A stretch of 12,500 nt of DNA from Symbiodinium natans (GCA_905221605.1 CAJNDS010002480.1:302501-315000); one strand, 5' to 3'. Counted from the stretch's first letter, positions 5,225 to 10,787 are shown. Notes: generated from the sequence alone by a model not told the origin. Made by a program: numbers and translations.

Positions 5225-5364
5225 CTTGGAGGTTCATGGTACTTACTAACCCATTACAACTGTACTAATGAACCACTTATAAGCCCCCAAAGTGCCCTAC
5301 TATGGCTATAAGTACAGCGATAAGTACCATTATACTTGGTTAAGAAGTACCATGAACCTCCAAG
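5225..5364. mobile_element. 140-bp element with 20-bp perfect terminal inverted repeats
   Basis: CTTGGAGGTTCATGGTACTT at 5225-5244 is the exact reverse complement of 5345-5364. The interior is AT-richer than the flanks, codes for nothing and holds two ATAAGTAC words. Size and structure fit a MITE or an introner-like element. No target-site duplication longer than about 2 bp is evident, so mobility is inferred from the inverted repeats alone. Confidence 0.7.
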
Positions 5365-5521
5365 TCCGCAACTGAACCTGAAGAGGCTGCGAACTCTCGG
5401 GCGCCATATCTTCAGCCACGACGTCCGTCGACTCTCTAGCCCACGAAAACCCTGAAGACCTCCCCCAAACCCTTGAGCACCTGAACCCCTGACCCGGCAA
5501 GCCTGAAAGCCTGAACCTCAA
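5365..5521. other. Unique segment, open on both strands
   Basis: A + frame from inside the element reads LNLKRLRTLGRHIFSHDVRR and stops at TGA 5451-5453. The minus strand is open for 63 codons over 5330-5521. I cannot choose between them and do not call a gene. The right end (GCCTGAAAGCCTGAACC) is decayed CCCTAAA. Confidence 0.25.
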
Positions 5522-5567
5522 GCCCTAAACCCTAAACCTTAAACCCTAAACCCTGAACCCTAAACCT
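5522..5567 (-). repeat. CCCTAAA array with variants
   Basis: Six or seven units with CCTTAAA and CCCTGAA variants, ending in AACCTTGAG, which may be a splice acceptor. Confidence 0.93.
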
Positions 5568-5571
5568 TGAG

Positions 5572-5649
5572 CACCCAAATGCTTCAAAGCCGCCAAGGCA
5601 GCTCTGTGCCAGCTGGCCTACAGCCGGAGGTCGACTTGTGGAATTGAGG
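5572..5649 (+). CDS. Candidate exon between CCCTAAA and TTTAGGG blocks
   Basis: Seventy-eight nt between AAACCTTGAG and GTTTACGG. One frame reads KCFKAAKAALCQLAYSRRS and ends GIE, alanine- and lysine-rich and helix-like. A second frame, phase 0 at both ends, reads ASKPPRQLCASWPTAGGRL and would fit exon 9 if nothing lies between them. A third begins at ATG 5580 and stops at 5646-5648. The position obeys the exon rule of this window, but the frame is unresolved. Confidence 0.35.
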
Positions 5650-5745
5650 GTTTACGGTTTAGGGTTTAGGGTTTAGGGTTTAGGGCTTAGGGTTTAGGGC
5701 TTAGGGTGTAGGGTTTAGGGTGTAGGGCGTGTTTCTGGTTTAGGG
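5650..5745 (+). repeat. TTTAGGG array, decaying rightward
   Basis: About 11 units with TTTACGG, CTTAGGG, TGTAGGG variants, then GTTTCTGG and TTTAGGGTGTTAAGG. Confidence 0.93.
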
Positions 5746-5801
5746 TGTTAAGGTTTAAGGCAGGGGTTGTGATTTTGGGCTTTGGGGTTTTTGGGGGGCA
5801 G

Positions 5802-5862
5802 CCCTAAACAAGCTGGGCTGAGGATTGCCATGCTCTTGCCCCTTCATGGCTTTGAGGCATAG
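5802..5862 (+). CDS. Candidate terminal exon
   Basis: After TTTTTGGGGGGCAG a + frame reads PKQAGLRIAMLLPLHGFEA and stops at TAG 5860-5862. It starts with one leftover base, which does not fit the favoured frame of the exon at 5572, so either the frame or the splice site is wrong. If real it would end the first gene, consistent with the loss of telomeric introns to the right. Confidence 0.2.
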
Positions 5863-6313
5863 AAGGCTCCAAGGCCTAAACCCTAAGTCCTAACTCCATA
5901 CCCCGAAACCCCAAAAACGACCTGCCCCAAAGAGAGCTGGCCTCGTCATTCCAGAAGTGCGACACGCCTGAACGAAAGCGGCATTTAGGTGTTTGGGATT
6001 AGGGTTGAGCAGGAACGTTCACTCATTCCACAACCGTATGTACCCGACGGCCCAACGCTACCCTCAAACATACACGCACCGCAGGTCAGGTCGGGGCCAA
6101 AACCGAAACAACGAACACGCACGGCAGCAACACGCTAGAGTAGTAAAGAAATAAAAACGGCCAACCACGAACGCAAGCGATCGCTCTCACAAATGAGAAC
6201 GCCAAGTAGAGTCTGAATGCAAAAACACATGGCATGTACGCGGACGCGCAAGCGCATCGTGTGAAAATTGTGGAACGCGTCCGGATCATCCTCCCGCTTG
6301 AAGCTGCAAACAC
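5863..6313. other. No supported gene
   Basis: A short decayed CCCTAAA patch (5876-5906) and unique sequence follow. Two overlapping minus-strand frames (6086-6322 and 6135-6425) are hydrophobic or mixed, lack context and look like chance. Confidence 0.4.
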
Positions 6314-6323
6314 TTGGCTCAAG
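6314..6323 (+). other. Possible relict of the dinoflagellate spliced leader
   Basis: TTGGCTCAAG equals the last ten bases of the 22-nt dinoflagellate spliced leader (ending ATTTTGGCTCAAG). The bases before it (AAACAC) do not match, so this is at best a truncated relict of the kind left when spliced mRNAs are reverse-transcribed and re-inserted. A 10-base match can arise by chance. It also forms an 8-bp stem with 6347-6354. Confidence 0.25.
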
Positions 6324-6374
6324 GCCTAGAGAAAAGAACCACAAGTTTGAGCCACAGACATGGCAGTAGTAGCC

Positions 6375-6583
6375 CGCAAATCTGGAAATCGAACTCCAGA
6401 CGCCAGAAAACCGCGCAAATCGCAAATATCGTGGAAATCGAACTCCGGACGCTTGAAACCTCGGAAACCTCGTGGAAATCTATTTCTGCGAGTTTGAAAA
6501 CCTCGCGCACATCTCGCGCTTGAAAGCCTCGCAAACATCGACTCCGGACGCCTGAACCTCGCAAATATCGCAGACATGGGCGA
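6375..6583. repeat. Degenerate minisatellite, 25-50 bp units
   Basis: About six unequal units, most starting CGCAAAT or CGCGCA and ending in CTTGAAACCT or CCTGAACCT, several sharing GGAAATCGAACTCC and ACTCCGGACGC. The repeat explains why frames on both strands show repeated motifs (for example RPEFDF on the minus strand). Confidence 0.75.
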
Positions 6584-6598
6584 TCGTACCCCGTGAAG

Positions 6599-6634
6599 AG
6601 AGCTGGATATGTTCCCCAGCAGCCATCCAGCTCT
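6599..6634. repeat. 10-bp perfect inverted repeat
   Basis: AGAGCTGGAT and ATCCAGCTCT flank a 16-nt loop at the right end of the degenerate minisatellite. Role unknown. Confidence 0.55.
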
Positions 6635-6674
6635 TGGTGCTATGACTACTCGCGAAGCTGCTGACACAGGAGAC

Positions 6675-7241
6675 TCAGGAGATCCAGATTTTCATGCCAT
6701 GTCTAACTGGCAAGCTGCCTCCTTGCGCCAACGCCGGGGACAAGTTGAAGCGATATTTCTCCGATCCTATGCCTTTTTCGAATTTGGTACAAGGCCAAGC
6801 CCAAATTCGATTTGAATTCCCAGATTTTCCAATCCGATTTAAAGCACTTGTATCATTCTGCCCATAATTACACACACAGAGACCAAGGGACAGACCGACG
6901 GCCAACAAGGCCCCTGGAAGCTTTTTCGGCAAAGGGCTTTCATAAATTGAAGGCATAGACCAAGGAGGTTTGAATAAATCGGTGACACGGGAGGGTTTAA
7001 ATGAGCTTGCCTGTTTCGAATTGTATTTGAACCTCTTTCTGTCCATTTCCTCACTTGCTTCAATACGATCTTGTAGGCTCTTGTCCGCAACTTGTTTAAA
7101 TCTCCTGTGTGTCCACATGAAACTGCTGTGTCTTCGCAAGGCCTTGGAAAGAACGTCCTTACTAAACATGCCTGTCTCGCCTGTGAGGAAACCCGATTCG
7201 AATCCCAGGCTTGCATGGGTAAGCAAGTTTGATTTTAACAA
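6675..7241 (-). CDS. 188-codon open frame, unrecognised, doubtful
   Basis: The longest frame in the window. It starts MLKSNLLTHASLGFESG, has a basic middle (ALRRHSSFMWTHRRFKQVAD), a short hydrophobic run (GALLAVGLSLGLCVC), and ends KIWIS. I recognise no domain. Against it: the + strand is open over much of the same span, third-position bias is weak, and the diverged second copy of this DNA (7337-7640) does not preserve the frame. It may be part of a transposon or chance. Confidence 0.2.
   Translation of the reverse strand: MLKSNLLTHASLGFESGFLTGETGMFSKDVLSKALRRHSSFMWTHRRFKQVADKSLQDRIEASEEMDRKRFKYNSKQASSFKPSRVTDLFKPPWSMPSIYESPLPKKLPGALLAVGLSLGLCVCNYGQNDTSALNRIGKSGNSNRIWAWPCTKFEKGIGSEKYRFNLSPALAQGGSLPVRHGMKIWIS
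6880..7185. repeat. Copy A of a diverged internal duplication
   Basis: Shares an ordered set of words with 7337-7640: CACACAGAGAC, GGACAGACCGAC, TGTCCATTTCCTCA, AAATCTCCTG, and CGCAAGGC followed by TGGAA and GAAC. Spacing differs, so this is an old duplication or two copies of one dispersed element. Confidence 0.6.
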
Positions 7242-7294
7242 CTTGTCGGTTCAACCTTCCTGGTTTGCGTGAACAAGCTTGACCTCAAGTTATG

Positions 7295-7327
7295 GGTCCA
7301 ACTTGCTTCGGAGAACAAGCTTGGACC
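7295..7327. repeat. Imperfect hairpin
   Basis: GGTCCAACTTG pairs with CAAGCTTGGACC with one bulged base, around a 10-nt loop. It sits just left of duplication copy B and might mark an element edge. Confidence 0.5.
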
Positions 7328-7336
7328 ATCCTGAAC

Positions 7337-7640
7337 ACACAGAGACAACAGGACAGACCGACAGGAGGCTTCACCCCAGATCGGTTTTACGAGAGATTTA
7401 AGATAGTACTCTCTTGTTTGTCCATTTCCTCATGTTTGAGAGATTTAAGATAATACTCTCTTGTTTGTCCATTTCCTCATGTTTGAACAATCTTTTGTGT
7501 TCACGTTCTCAATTAGCTTAAAAATCTCCTGCACTGAGTGGAACAAGCTTTTTGCGCAAGGCTATGGAAGGAACAAACCAGCTACACATGCATGTAGCAT
7601 CAGTAAAGCAACCAACTGCTTTTGTCAAACCAAAATTCTG
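7337..7640. repeat. Copy B of the diverged internal duplication
   Basis: Counterpart of 6880-7185, enlarged by the 47-bp tandem duplication at 7391-7484. No frame is conserved between copies. Confidence 0.6.
7391..7484. repeat. 47-bp tandem duplication
   Basis: Two adjacent 47-bp units (7391-7437 and 7438-7484), each starting GAGAGATTTAAGATA, differ at one base (G versus A). The near identity implies a recent event compared with the surrounding older duplication. Confidence 0.95.
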
Positions 7641-7770
7641 CGCTGCACATCAAGGCGAAGCCCCCGAGATTTAGGGCTTAGGGTTGAGGGAGTTAGGAGT
7701 TTAGGGACTTAGCATTCGTAAGGCCTTTCAAGACTCCATCAGAAGAGGCTAAGTCAGGGTGAGTCATCGC
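7641..7770. other. Spacer with decayed TTTAGGG patch
   Basis: Degenerate TTTAGGG words occupy 7669-7709 (CTTAGGG, TTGAGGG, TTTAGGGAC), followed by unique sequence up to the next array. CAGGGTGAGTC at 7756-7766 resembles a splice donor, with no supported exon before it. Confidence 0.4.
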
Positions 7771-7913
7771 CCTAAACCCTAAACCCTAAACCCTAAACCC
7801 TAAACCCCACACCCTAAACCCTAAACCCTACACCCTAAACCCTAAACCCTAAACCCTAAACCCTAAACCCTAAACCCTAAACCCTAAACCCTAAACCCTA
7901 AACCCTAAACCCT
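7771..7913 (-). repeat. (CCCTAAA)n array
   Basis: About 20 units, perfect except for CCCCACA and CCCTACA variants near 7806 and 7827 and a CCCTCACCC end. Confidence 0.98.
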
Positions 7914-8101
7914 CACCCTCGCGAAACCTGAACCTGAACCCAGACTCCGACACCAAAACCCTTCAACCCCAAACTCACTGGTTCTTAGTAGGGAATGAGG
8001 GAATGAGGAAATTGTATAGAGGGTATATGTACATATATATATATATCTGTAGGTATGGTGTGTGTGTGGGGATTATAAGAGGCAATCTCTTGAGCTGAAA
8101 G
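7914..8101. other. Spacer with microsatellites and a dispersed 24-mer
   Basis: Contains the 24-nt word at 7978-8001 that recurs at 8913-8936, a (TA)n run at about 8032-8046 and a (TG)n run at 8058-8068. TCTCTTGAGCTGAAAG at its right end is the proposed acceptor of the next exon. Confidence 0.6.
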
Positions 8102-8194
8102 CTTCCCTACACCCTGAAGCCCCTAAACGCTGTGTCCTGCCGCAATTACAACAAAAAAGCCCCCCGCATTAAAGGGAGCCCGAAAAACTGCGAG
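8102..8194 (+). CDS. Candidate exon 1 of gene model 2
   Basis: Thirty-one codons, phase 0 at both ends, in a frame that stays open to 8226 and beyond the donor. The peptide is LPYTLKPLNAV followed by SCRNYNKKAPRIKGSPKNCE, basic and probably unstructured. The left edge follows a TGA-containing TCTTGAGCTGAAAG; the right edge is GAG then GTAGATATG, a good donor. An alternative end is CCCAG then GTTTAGGG at 8226, which breaks the phase with the next exon. An earlier exon or start is not identified. No family is recognised. Confidence 0.45.
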
Positions 8195-8225
8195 GTAGAT
8201 ATGCAAAAATCCCACAAAGAGCCCA

Positions 8226-8252
8226 GGTTTAGGGTTTAGGGTTAGGGTTTAA
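8226..8252 (+). repeat. Short TTTAGGG arm
   Basis: Four units including one TTAGGG and a TTTAAGG variant. It is complementary to the block at 8264-8289. Confidence 0.9.
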
Positions 8253-8263
8253 GGCTACCCGAA

Positions 8264-8289
8264 AACCCTAAACCCTAAACCCTACCCTG
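8264..8289 (-). repeat. Short CCCTAAA arm
   Basis: Three CCCTAAA units plus CCCTACCC. It is the facing arm of 8226-8252. Confidence 0.9.
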
Positions 8290-8324
8290 AACCCCACTCC
8301 CCCGCGCTCCACACAACTCGACAG

Positions 8325-8411
8325 CCCAAAACGTTTCCGAGCTCTGGCCTGAGGGGTGTGGCAGAACCAGGAAACGAATGCCCTGCCTCTCCTGCCGCAA
8401 CTTGGGCTAGG
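8325..8411 (+). CDS. Candidate exon 2 of gene model 2
   Basis: Twenty-nine codons, phase 0 at both ends. The peptide is PKTFPSSGLRGVAEPGNEC followed by PASPAATWAR, rich in Pro, Ala and Gly. The left edge follows CACAACTCGACAG; the right edge is GCTAGG then GTTTTCTATTGGGG, which leads into the next TTTAGGG block. It joins exon 1 without a frame change. No family is recognised. Confidence 0.45.
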
Positions 8412-8422
8412 GTTTTCTATTG

Positions 8423-8554
8423 GGGTTAGGATTTAGGGTTTAGGGTTTAGGGTTTAGGGTCTAGGGTTTAGGGCTTAGGGTTTAGGGTTTAGGGTTTAGG
8501 GTTTAGGGTTTAGGGTTGAGGGTTTAGGGCTGAGTCTTTAGGGTTTAGGGTTTT
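8423..8554 (+). repeat. TTTAGGG array, 5' arm of a long candidate intron
   Basis: About 17 units with TCTAGGG, CTTAGGG, TTGAGGG and CTGAGTC variants. Confidence 0.95.
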
Positions 8555-8590
8555 TGAAAGTGTGGTGGCCATTTGCTGCTACAATTTCTA

Positions 8591-8823
8591 AGGGTTTAGG
8601 GTGTTAGGCCAATTTCTGAGGGTTAAGGGTTTTAGGCTTTAGGTTCAGGGACTTCAGGGCTTAGGTGCTTTCAGGGTTAGGGTTTAGGGTTTAGGGTTTA
8701 GGGTTTCGGGTTTAGGGTTTTGCGTTTAGGGTTTCGGGTTTAGGGTTCAGGGTTTAGGGTTTAGGGTTTAGGGTTTAGGGTTTAGGGTTTAGGGTTTAGG
8801 GCTTAGGGTTTAGGGTTTAGGGC
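8591..8823 (+). repeat. TTTAGGG array, degenerate then near-perfect
   Basis: 8591-8672 is heavily decayed (TGTTAGG, TTAAGGG, TTCAGGGACTTCAGGG). 8673-8823 is mostly perfect with TTTCGGG, TTTTGCG, TTCAGGG and CTTAGGG variants. Confidence 0.93.
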
Positions 8824-9109
8824 CCCATGTTGGTGTGAGCGGGGATTGAAGCTAAGGGGATGGCCTTCTGCGGGCTTGAGGGTCTGCCAGGGCTTCTCGT
8901 GGAGTTTACCACCTGGTTCTTAGTAGGGAATGAGGGGACGAATTAGCGCCCTACACGCACCCTCTGAGAAAATTAGGAAGAACCAGCCAGTTTAACAGCA
9001 AAATCCTCCCAAGGTCGGCTGAAGGATCTCGGATTCTGGAGGTTTTGGGGGGTCAAACTTCTACACAACTTGAAGCCCAGTGCCCCCCTAAACCCGAAAC
9101 CTCTGAACC
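8824..9109. other. Intron interior without gene
   Basis: Unique sequence carrying the second copy of the 24-mer at 8913-8936. TTACCACCTGGTTCTTAG there looks like a 3' splice site, but no supported exon follows. No coding frame stands out. Confidence 0.4.
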
Positions 9110-9307
9110 TCCAAACCCCTAAACCCTAAACCCTACAAACCTCAAACCCTACACCCTGCAAACCCTGCAAACCCTGCAGACTCTAAACCCTTTGAACCCT
9201 ACATCTTATCAAAAACCAAAAACCAAAACCCTAAACCCTAAACCCTAAACCCTAAACCCTAAACCCTAAACCCTAAACCCTAAACCCTAAACCCTAAACC
9301 CTAAACC
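9110..9307 (-). repeat. CCCTAAA block, degenerate then perfect
   Basis: 9110-9224 mixes CCCTAAA with CCCTACAAA, CCCTGCAAA (three times, 9156-9179) and CCAAAAACC variants. 9225-9307 is about 12 perfect units. It is the 3' arm of the intron before the exon at 9319. Confidence 0.95.
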
Positions 9308-9318
9308 CAACTTCGAAG

Positions 9319-9409
9319 GCCTCGGTCCACGGCACCGTGTTCCCCATGCGCAAGCCGAAGGACGCGGCCACGAGGCGCCCGCAGAGCACGACGACCTGCA
9401 GCAGGGAGG
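9319..9409 (+). CDS. Candidate exon 3 of gene model 2, strand not certain
   Basis: Ninety-one nt isolated between a perfect CCCTAAA block and a perfect TTTAGGG block. In the + frame that fits exon 2, all thirty codons end in G or C, a strong coding signature; the peptide includes HGTVFPMRKPKDAATRRPQ and STTTCSRE. The left edge follows CAACTTCGAAG and the donor is GTTTAGGG at 9410, leaving one base for exon 4. The minus strand shares the same wobble positions and also reads well (LCGRLVAASFGLRMGNTVPW) with a good acceptor (CCCTCCCTGCTGCAG), so orientation needs outside evidence. Confidence 0.5.
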
Positions 9410-9620
9410 GTTTAGGGTTTAGGGTTTAGGGTTTAGGGTTTAGGGTTTAGGGTTTAGGGTTTAGGGTTTAGGGTTTAGGGTTTAGGGTTTAGGGTTTAGG
9501 GTTTAGGGTTTAGGGTTTAGGGTTTAGGGTTTAGGGTTTTTAGTTTAGGGTGTAGGGTTTTAGGGTTTAGGGTTTAGGGTTTAGAGTTTAAGGTTTAGGG
9601 TTTAGGGTTTAGGGTTTAGG
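9410..9620 (+). repeat. (TTTAGGG)n array, long
   Basis: About 30 units, perfect for the first 18 and then with TTTTTAG, TGTAGGG, TTTAGAG and TTTAAGG variants. It begins at the candidate donor and ends at an inverted-repeat element. Confidence 0.98.
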
Positions 9621-9721
9621 GTTGGGAAGTTCCCCGTTATACGAACAGTCCTTAATAGGGATGATAGTGCCCCCCCCCAATAATAGTCCCTAGTAAAGGA
9701 CTGTTAGGGGAACATCCCAAG
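9621..9721. mobile_element. ~100-bp imperfect inverted-repeat element inside a telomeric array
   Basis: Left end TTGGGAAGTTCCCC (9622-9635) matches the reverse complement of the right end (TTGGGATGTTCCCC) with one mismatch, and further in ACAGTCCTT (9645-9653) pairs with AAGGACTGT. The centre is a C9 run between TAGGGATGATAG and ATAATAGTCCCTA, also complementary. TTTAGGG sequence continues on both sides, so it looks inserted. No transposase; a MITE or introner-like element is likely. Confidence 0.7.
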
Positions 9722-9770
9722 TTTTAGGGTTTGCGGTTTAGGGCTTAGGGTTTAGGGCTTAGGGCTCAGG
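9722..9770 (+). repeat. Degenerate TTTAGGG block after the insertion
   Basis: Six units with TTTTAGGG, TTTGCGG, CTTAGGG and CTCAGGG variants; probably once continuous with 9410-9620. Confidence 0.88.
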
Positions 9771-9957
9771 GGACGCTGCCTTTCTACACCCCTGAGGTGA
9801 AGTAACATAGGGGCCTTAAGAATTAACATAGTGTGTTTTCGAGGTTTTTCTACAATAATTATCTAGGGGCCATAACCGGAATACTATTAGTAAACCCTAA
9901 ACCCTGAACCCTAAACCCGTTAAACCTCTCTTGGCTTACGCATATAAACCTTAATGG
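9771..9957. other. AT-richer spacer
   Basis: Two TAGGGGCC-containing words (9806 and 9864) and a short CCCTAAA patch at 9893-9919. Nothing coding seen. Confidence 0.4.
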
Positions 9958-10082
9958 CTTTCGTGGGCAAGGCACGAACCTTCGTGGGCAAGGCACAACC
10001 TTCGTGTGCAAGGCACAAGGCACAAATCTTCGTGGGCAAGGCACGTGGGCAAGGCACAAGCCTTCGCGGGCAAGGCACGTCA
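9958..10082. repeat. ~20-bp minisatellite, CTTCGTGGGCAAGGCACAAC
   Basis: About six units built on TTCGTGGGCAAGGCAC, with shortened copies at 10045 and a GTGTGC variant at 10006. Both strands stay open: + frames give repeated FVGKA, the minus strand gives repeated PCPRRFV. This follows from the stop-free unit and is not evidence of coding by itself. Confidence 0.92.
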
Positions 10083-10090
10083 TGGGCCCA

Positions 10091-10141
10091 TCCCCCCCCC
10101 CCACCCCCCACCCCCCACCCCCAACCCCCACCACACCCCCC
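10091..10141. repeat. Poly-C low-complexity tract
   Basis: C runs of five to thirteen bases separated by A and directly following the minisatellite. Confidence 0.95.
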
Positions 10142-10398
10142 AAGGCGAAAAGATTCACGGCTTGGGCTTTAGGGTTTCGGGGCCTGGACTTGGCCTTTAG
10201 GATTTAGGGGCTACTGGGCCTAGGGCTTGAGGATTTAAGGAATATTTTGCCTTGGGCTTGTGGTTTGAAAGGAAGGCTGGCTTGAAGTTGAAAAACTAAA
10301 CATGCTTCCTAATGTTATGGGATCCAAAGGGTGGGTGGGTAGACTTTCGATACCAGAGTAGCGAGCTTGATCAGTGAATGCTTGAACTTGAGATGCTG
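10142..10398. other. Intron interior with decayed TTTAGGG words
   Basis: Degenerate G-strand words at 10162-10245 (CTTTAGGG, TTTCGGGG, CTTGAGG), then unique sequence with a GGGTGGGTGGG run at 10329. No coding frame stands out. Confidence 0.4.
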
Positions 10399-10550
10399 AA
10401 CCCTAAACCCTAAACCCTAAACCCTAAAACCCTAAAACCCTTAAACCCTTAAACCCCTAAACCCTAAAACCCTAAAACCCTTAAACCCTTAATCTCTTAA
10501 ACCCTTAAACCCTTAAACCCCTAAACCCTAAACCCTCAACCCTAAACCCC
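10399..10550 (-). repeat. CCCTAAA array with 8-mer variants and a 40-bp higher-order unit
   Basis: Mixes CCCTAAA with CCCTAAAA, CCCTTAAA and CCCCTAAA. A 32-nt block at 10421-10452 recurs exactly at 10461-10492, a 40-bp period made of variant units. Confidence 0.95.
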
Positions 10551-10712
10551 TACTCCTTCCCTCCCCCCCCCCCGCCCCGCCCGAGGCACGCGCCCTGTAG
10601 CGCTGCAACCCTAAACCCTAAAACCCTAAACCCTAAACCCTAAACCCTAAAACCCTAAACCCTAAACCCTAAGCCCCTACTCCCTCCGACCCCCCCGCGC
10701 CCTGTAGCGCTG
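10540..10712. repeat. Tandem duplication of an intron 3' end
   Basis: The succession CCCTAAA units, CCCCTACTCC with a C-rich stretch, then GCGCCCTGTAGCGCTG occurs twice, at about 10540-10605 and 10606-10712. The second copy supplies the proposed acceptor (CCCTGTAG at 10700-10707); the first carries the same site but runs into CCCTAAA and an immediate stop. Confidence 0.8.
10605..10675 (-). repeat. CCCTAAA array
   Basis: Nine or ten units with two CCCTAAAA forms, lying between the two copies of the duplicated 3' end. Confidence 0.95.
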
Positions 10713-10787
10713 GAGGCCCCCAAAGCGAAGGAGCCGCCCCGCCACCAGCCGCGCCGTGCGGAGCGGGAAGCGGTGGCCTCTCTTTGG
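10708..10787 (+). CDS. Candidate exon 4 of gene model 2
   Basis: Two bases completing a split codon plus 26 codons. The peptide is LEAPKA then KEPPRHQPRRAEREAVASLW, basic, charged and probably disordered or helical, with codons ending mostly in G or C. The left edge follows the CGCGCCCTGTAG acceptor; the right edge is TTTGG then GTGTATAGGG, a donor leading into TTTAGGG repeats. It joins exon 3 in phase and continues the same polar, Arg-rich character. No family is recognised. Confidence 0.5.

Larger units (their letters stand above)
8195..8324 (+). other. Candidate 130-nt intron with telomeric hairpin
   Basis: Runs from GTAGATATG to CACAACTCGACAG. Inside, TTTAGGG words at 8226-8252 face CCCTAAA words at 8264-8289 across about 11 nt, so the intron is nearly the smallest possible form of the layout seen elsewhere in the window. 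It joins two exons in phase 0. Confidence 0.45.

Noticed and set aside
6086-6425. Two minus-strand frames of 78 and 96 codons
   Set aside because: They overlap in different frames, one is hydrophobic and Cys/Val-rich, and neither has supporting composition or context.
6314-6667. Several + and minus frames over the degenerate minisatellite
   Set aside because: Shared motifs among them follow from the repeated DNA units, and no start or splice context supports them.
6970-7272. 100-codon + frame opposite the 188-codon minus frame
   Set aside because: No recognisable domain, and the other strand is longer and more balanced; at most one can be real.
9859-10207. Proline-rich + frames and Cys/Arg-rich minus frames
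   Set aside because: They translate the 20-bp minisatellite and the adjoining poly-C tract; openness follows from stop-free repeat units.
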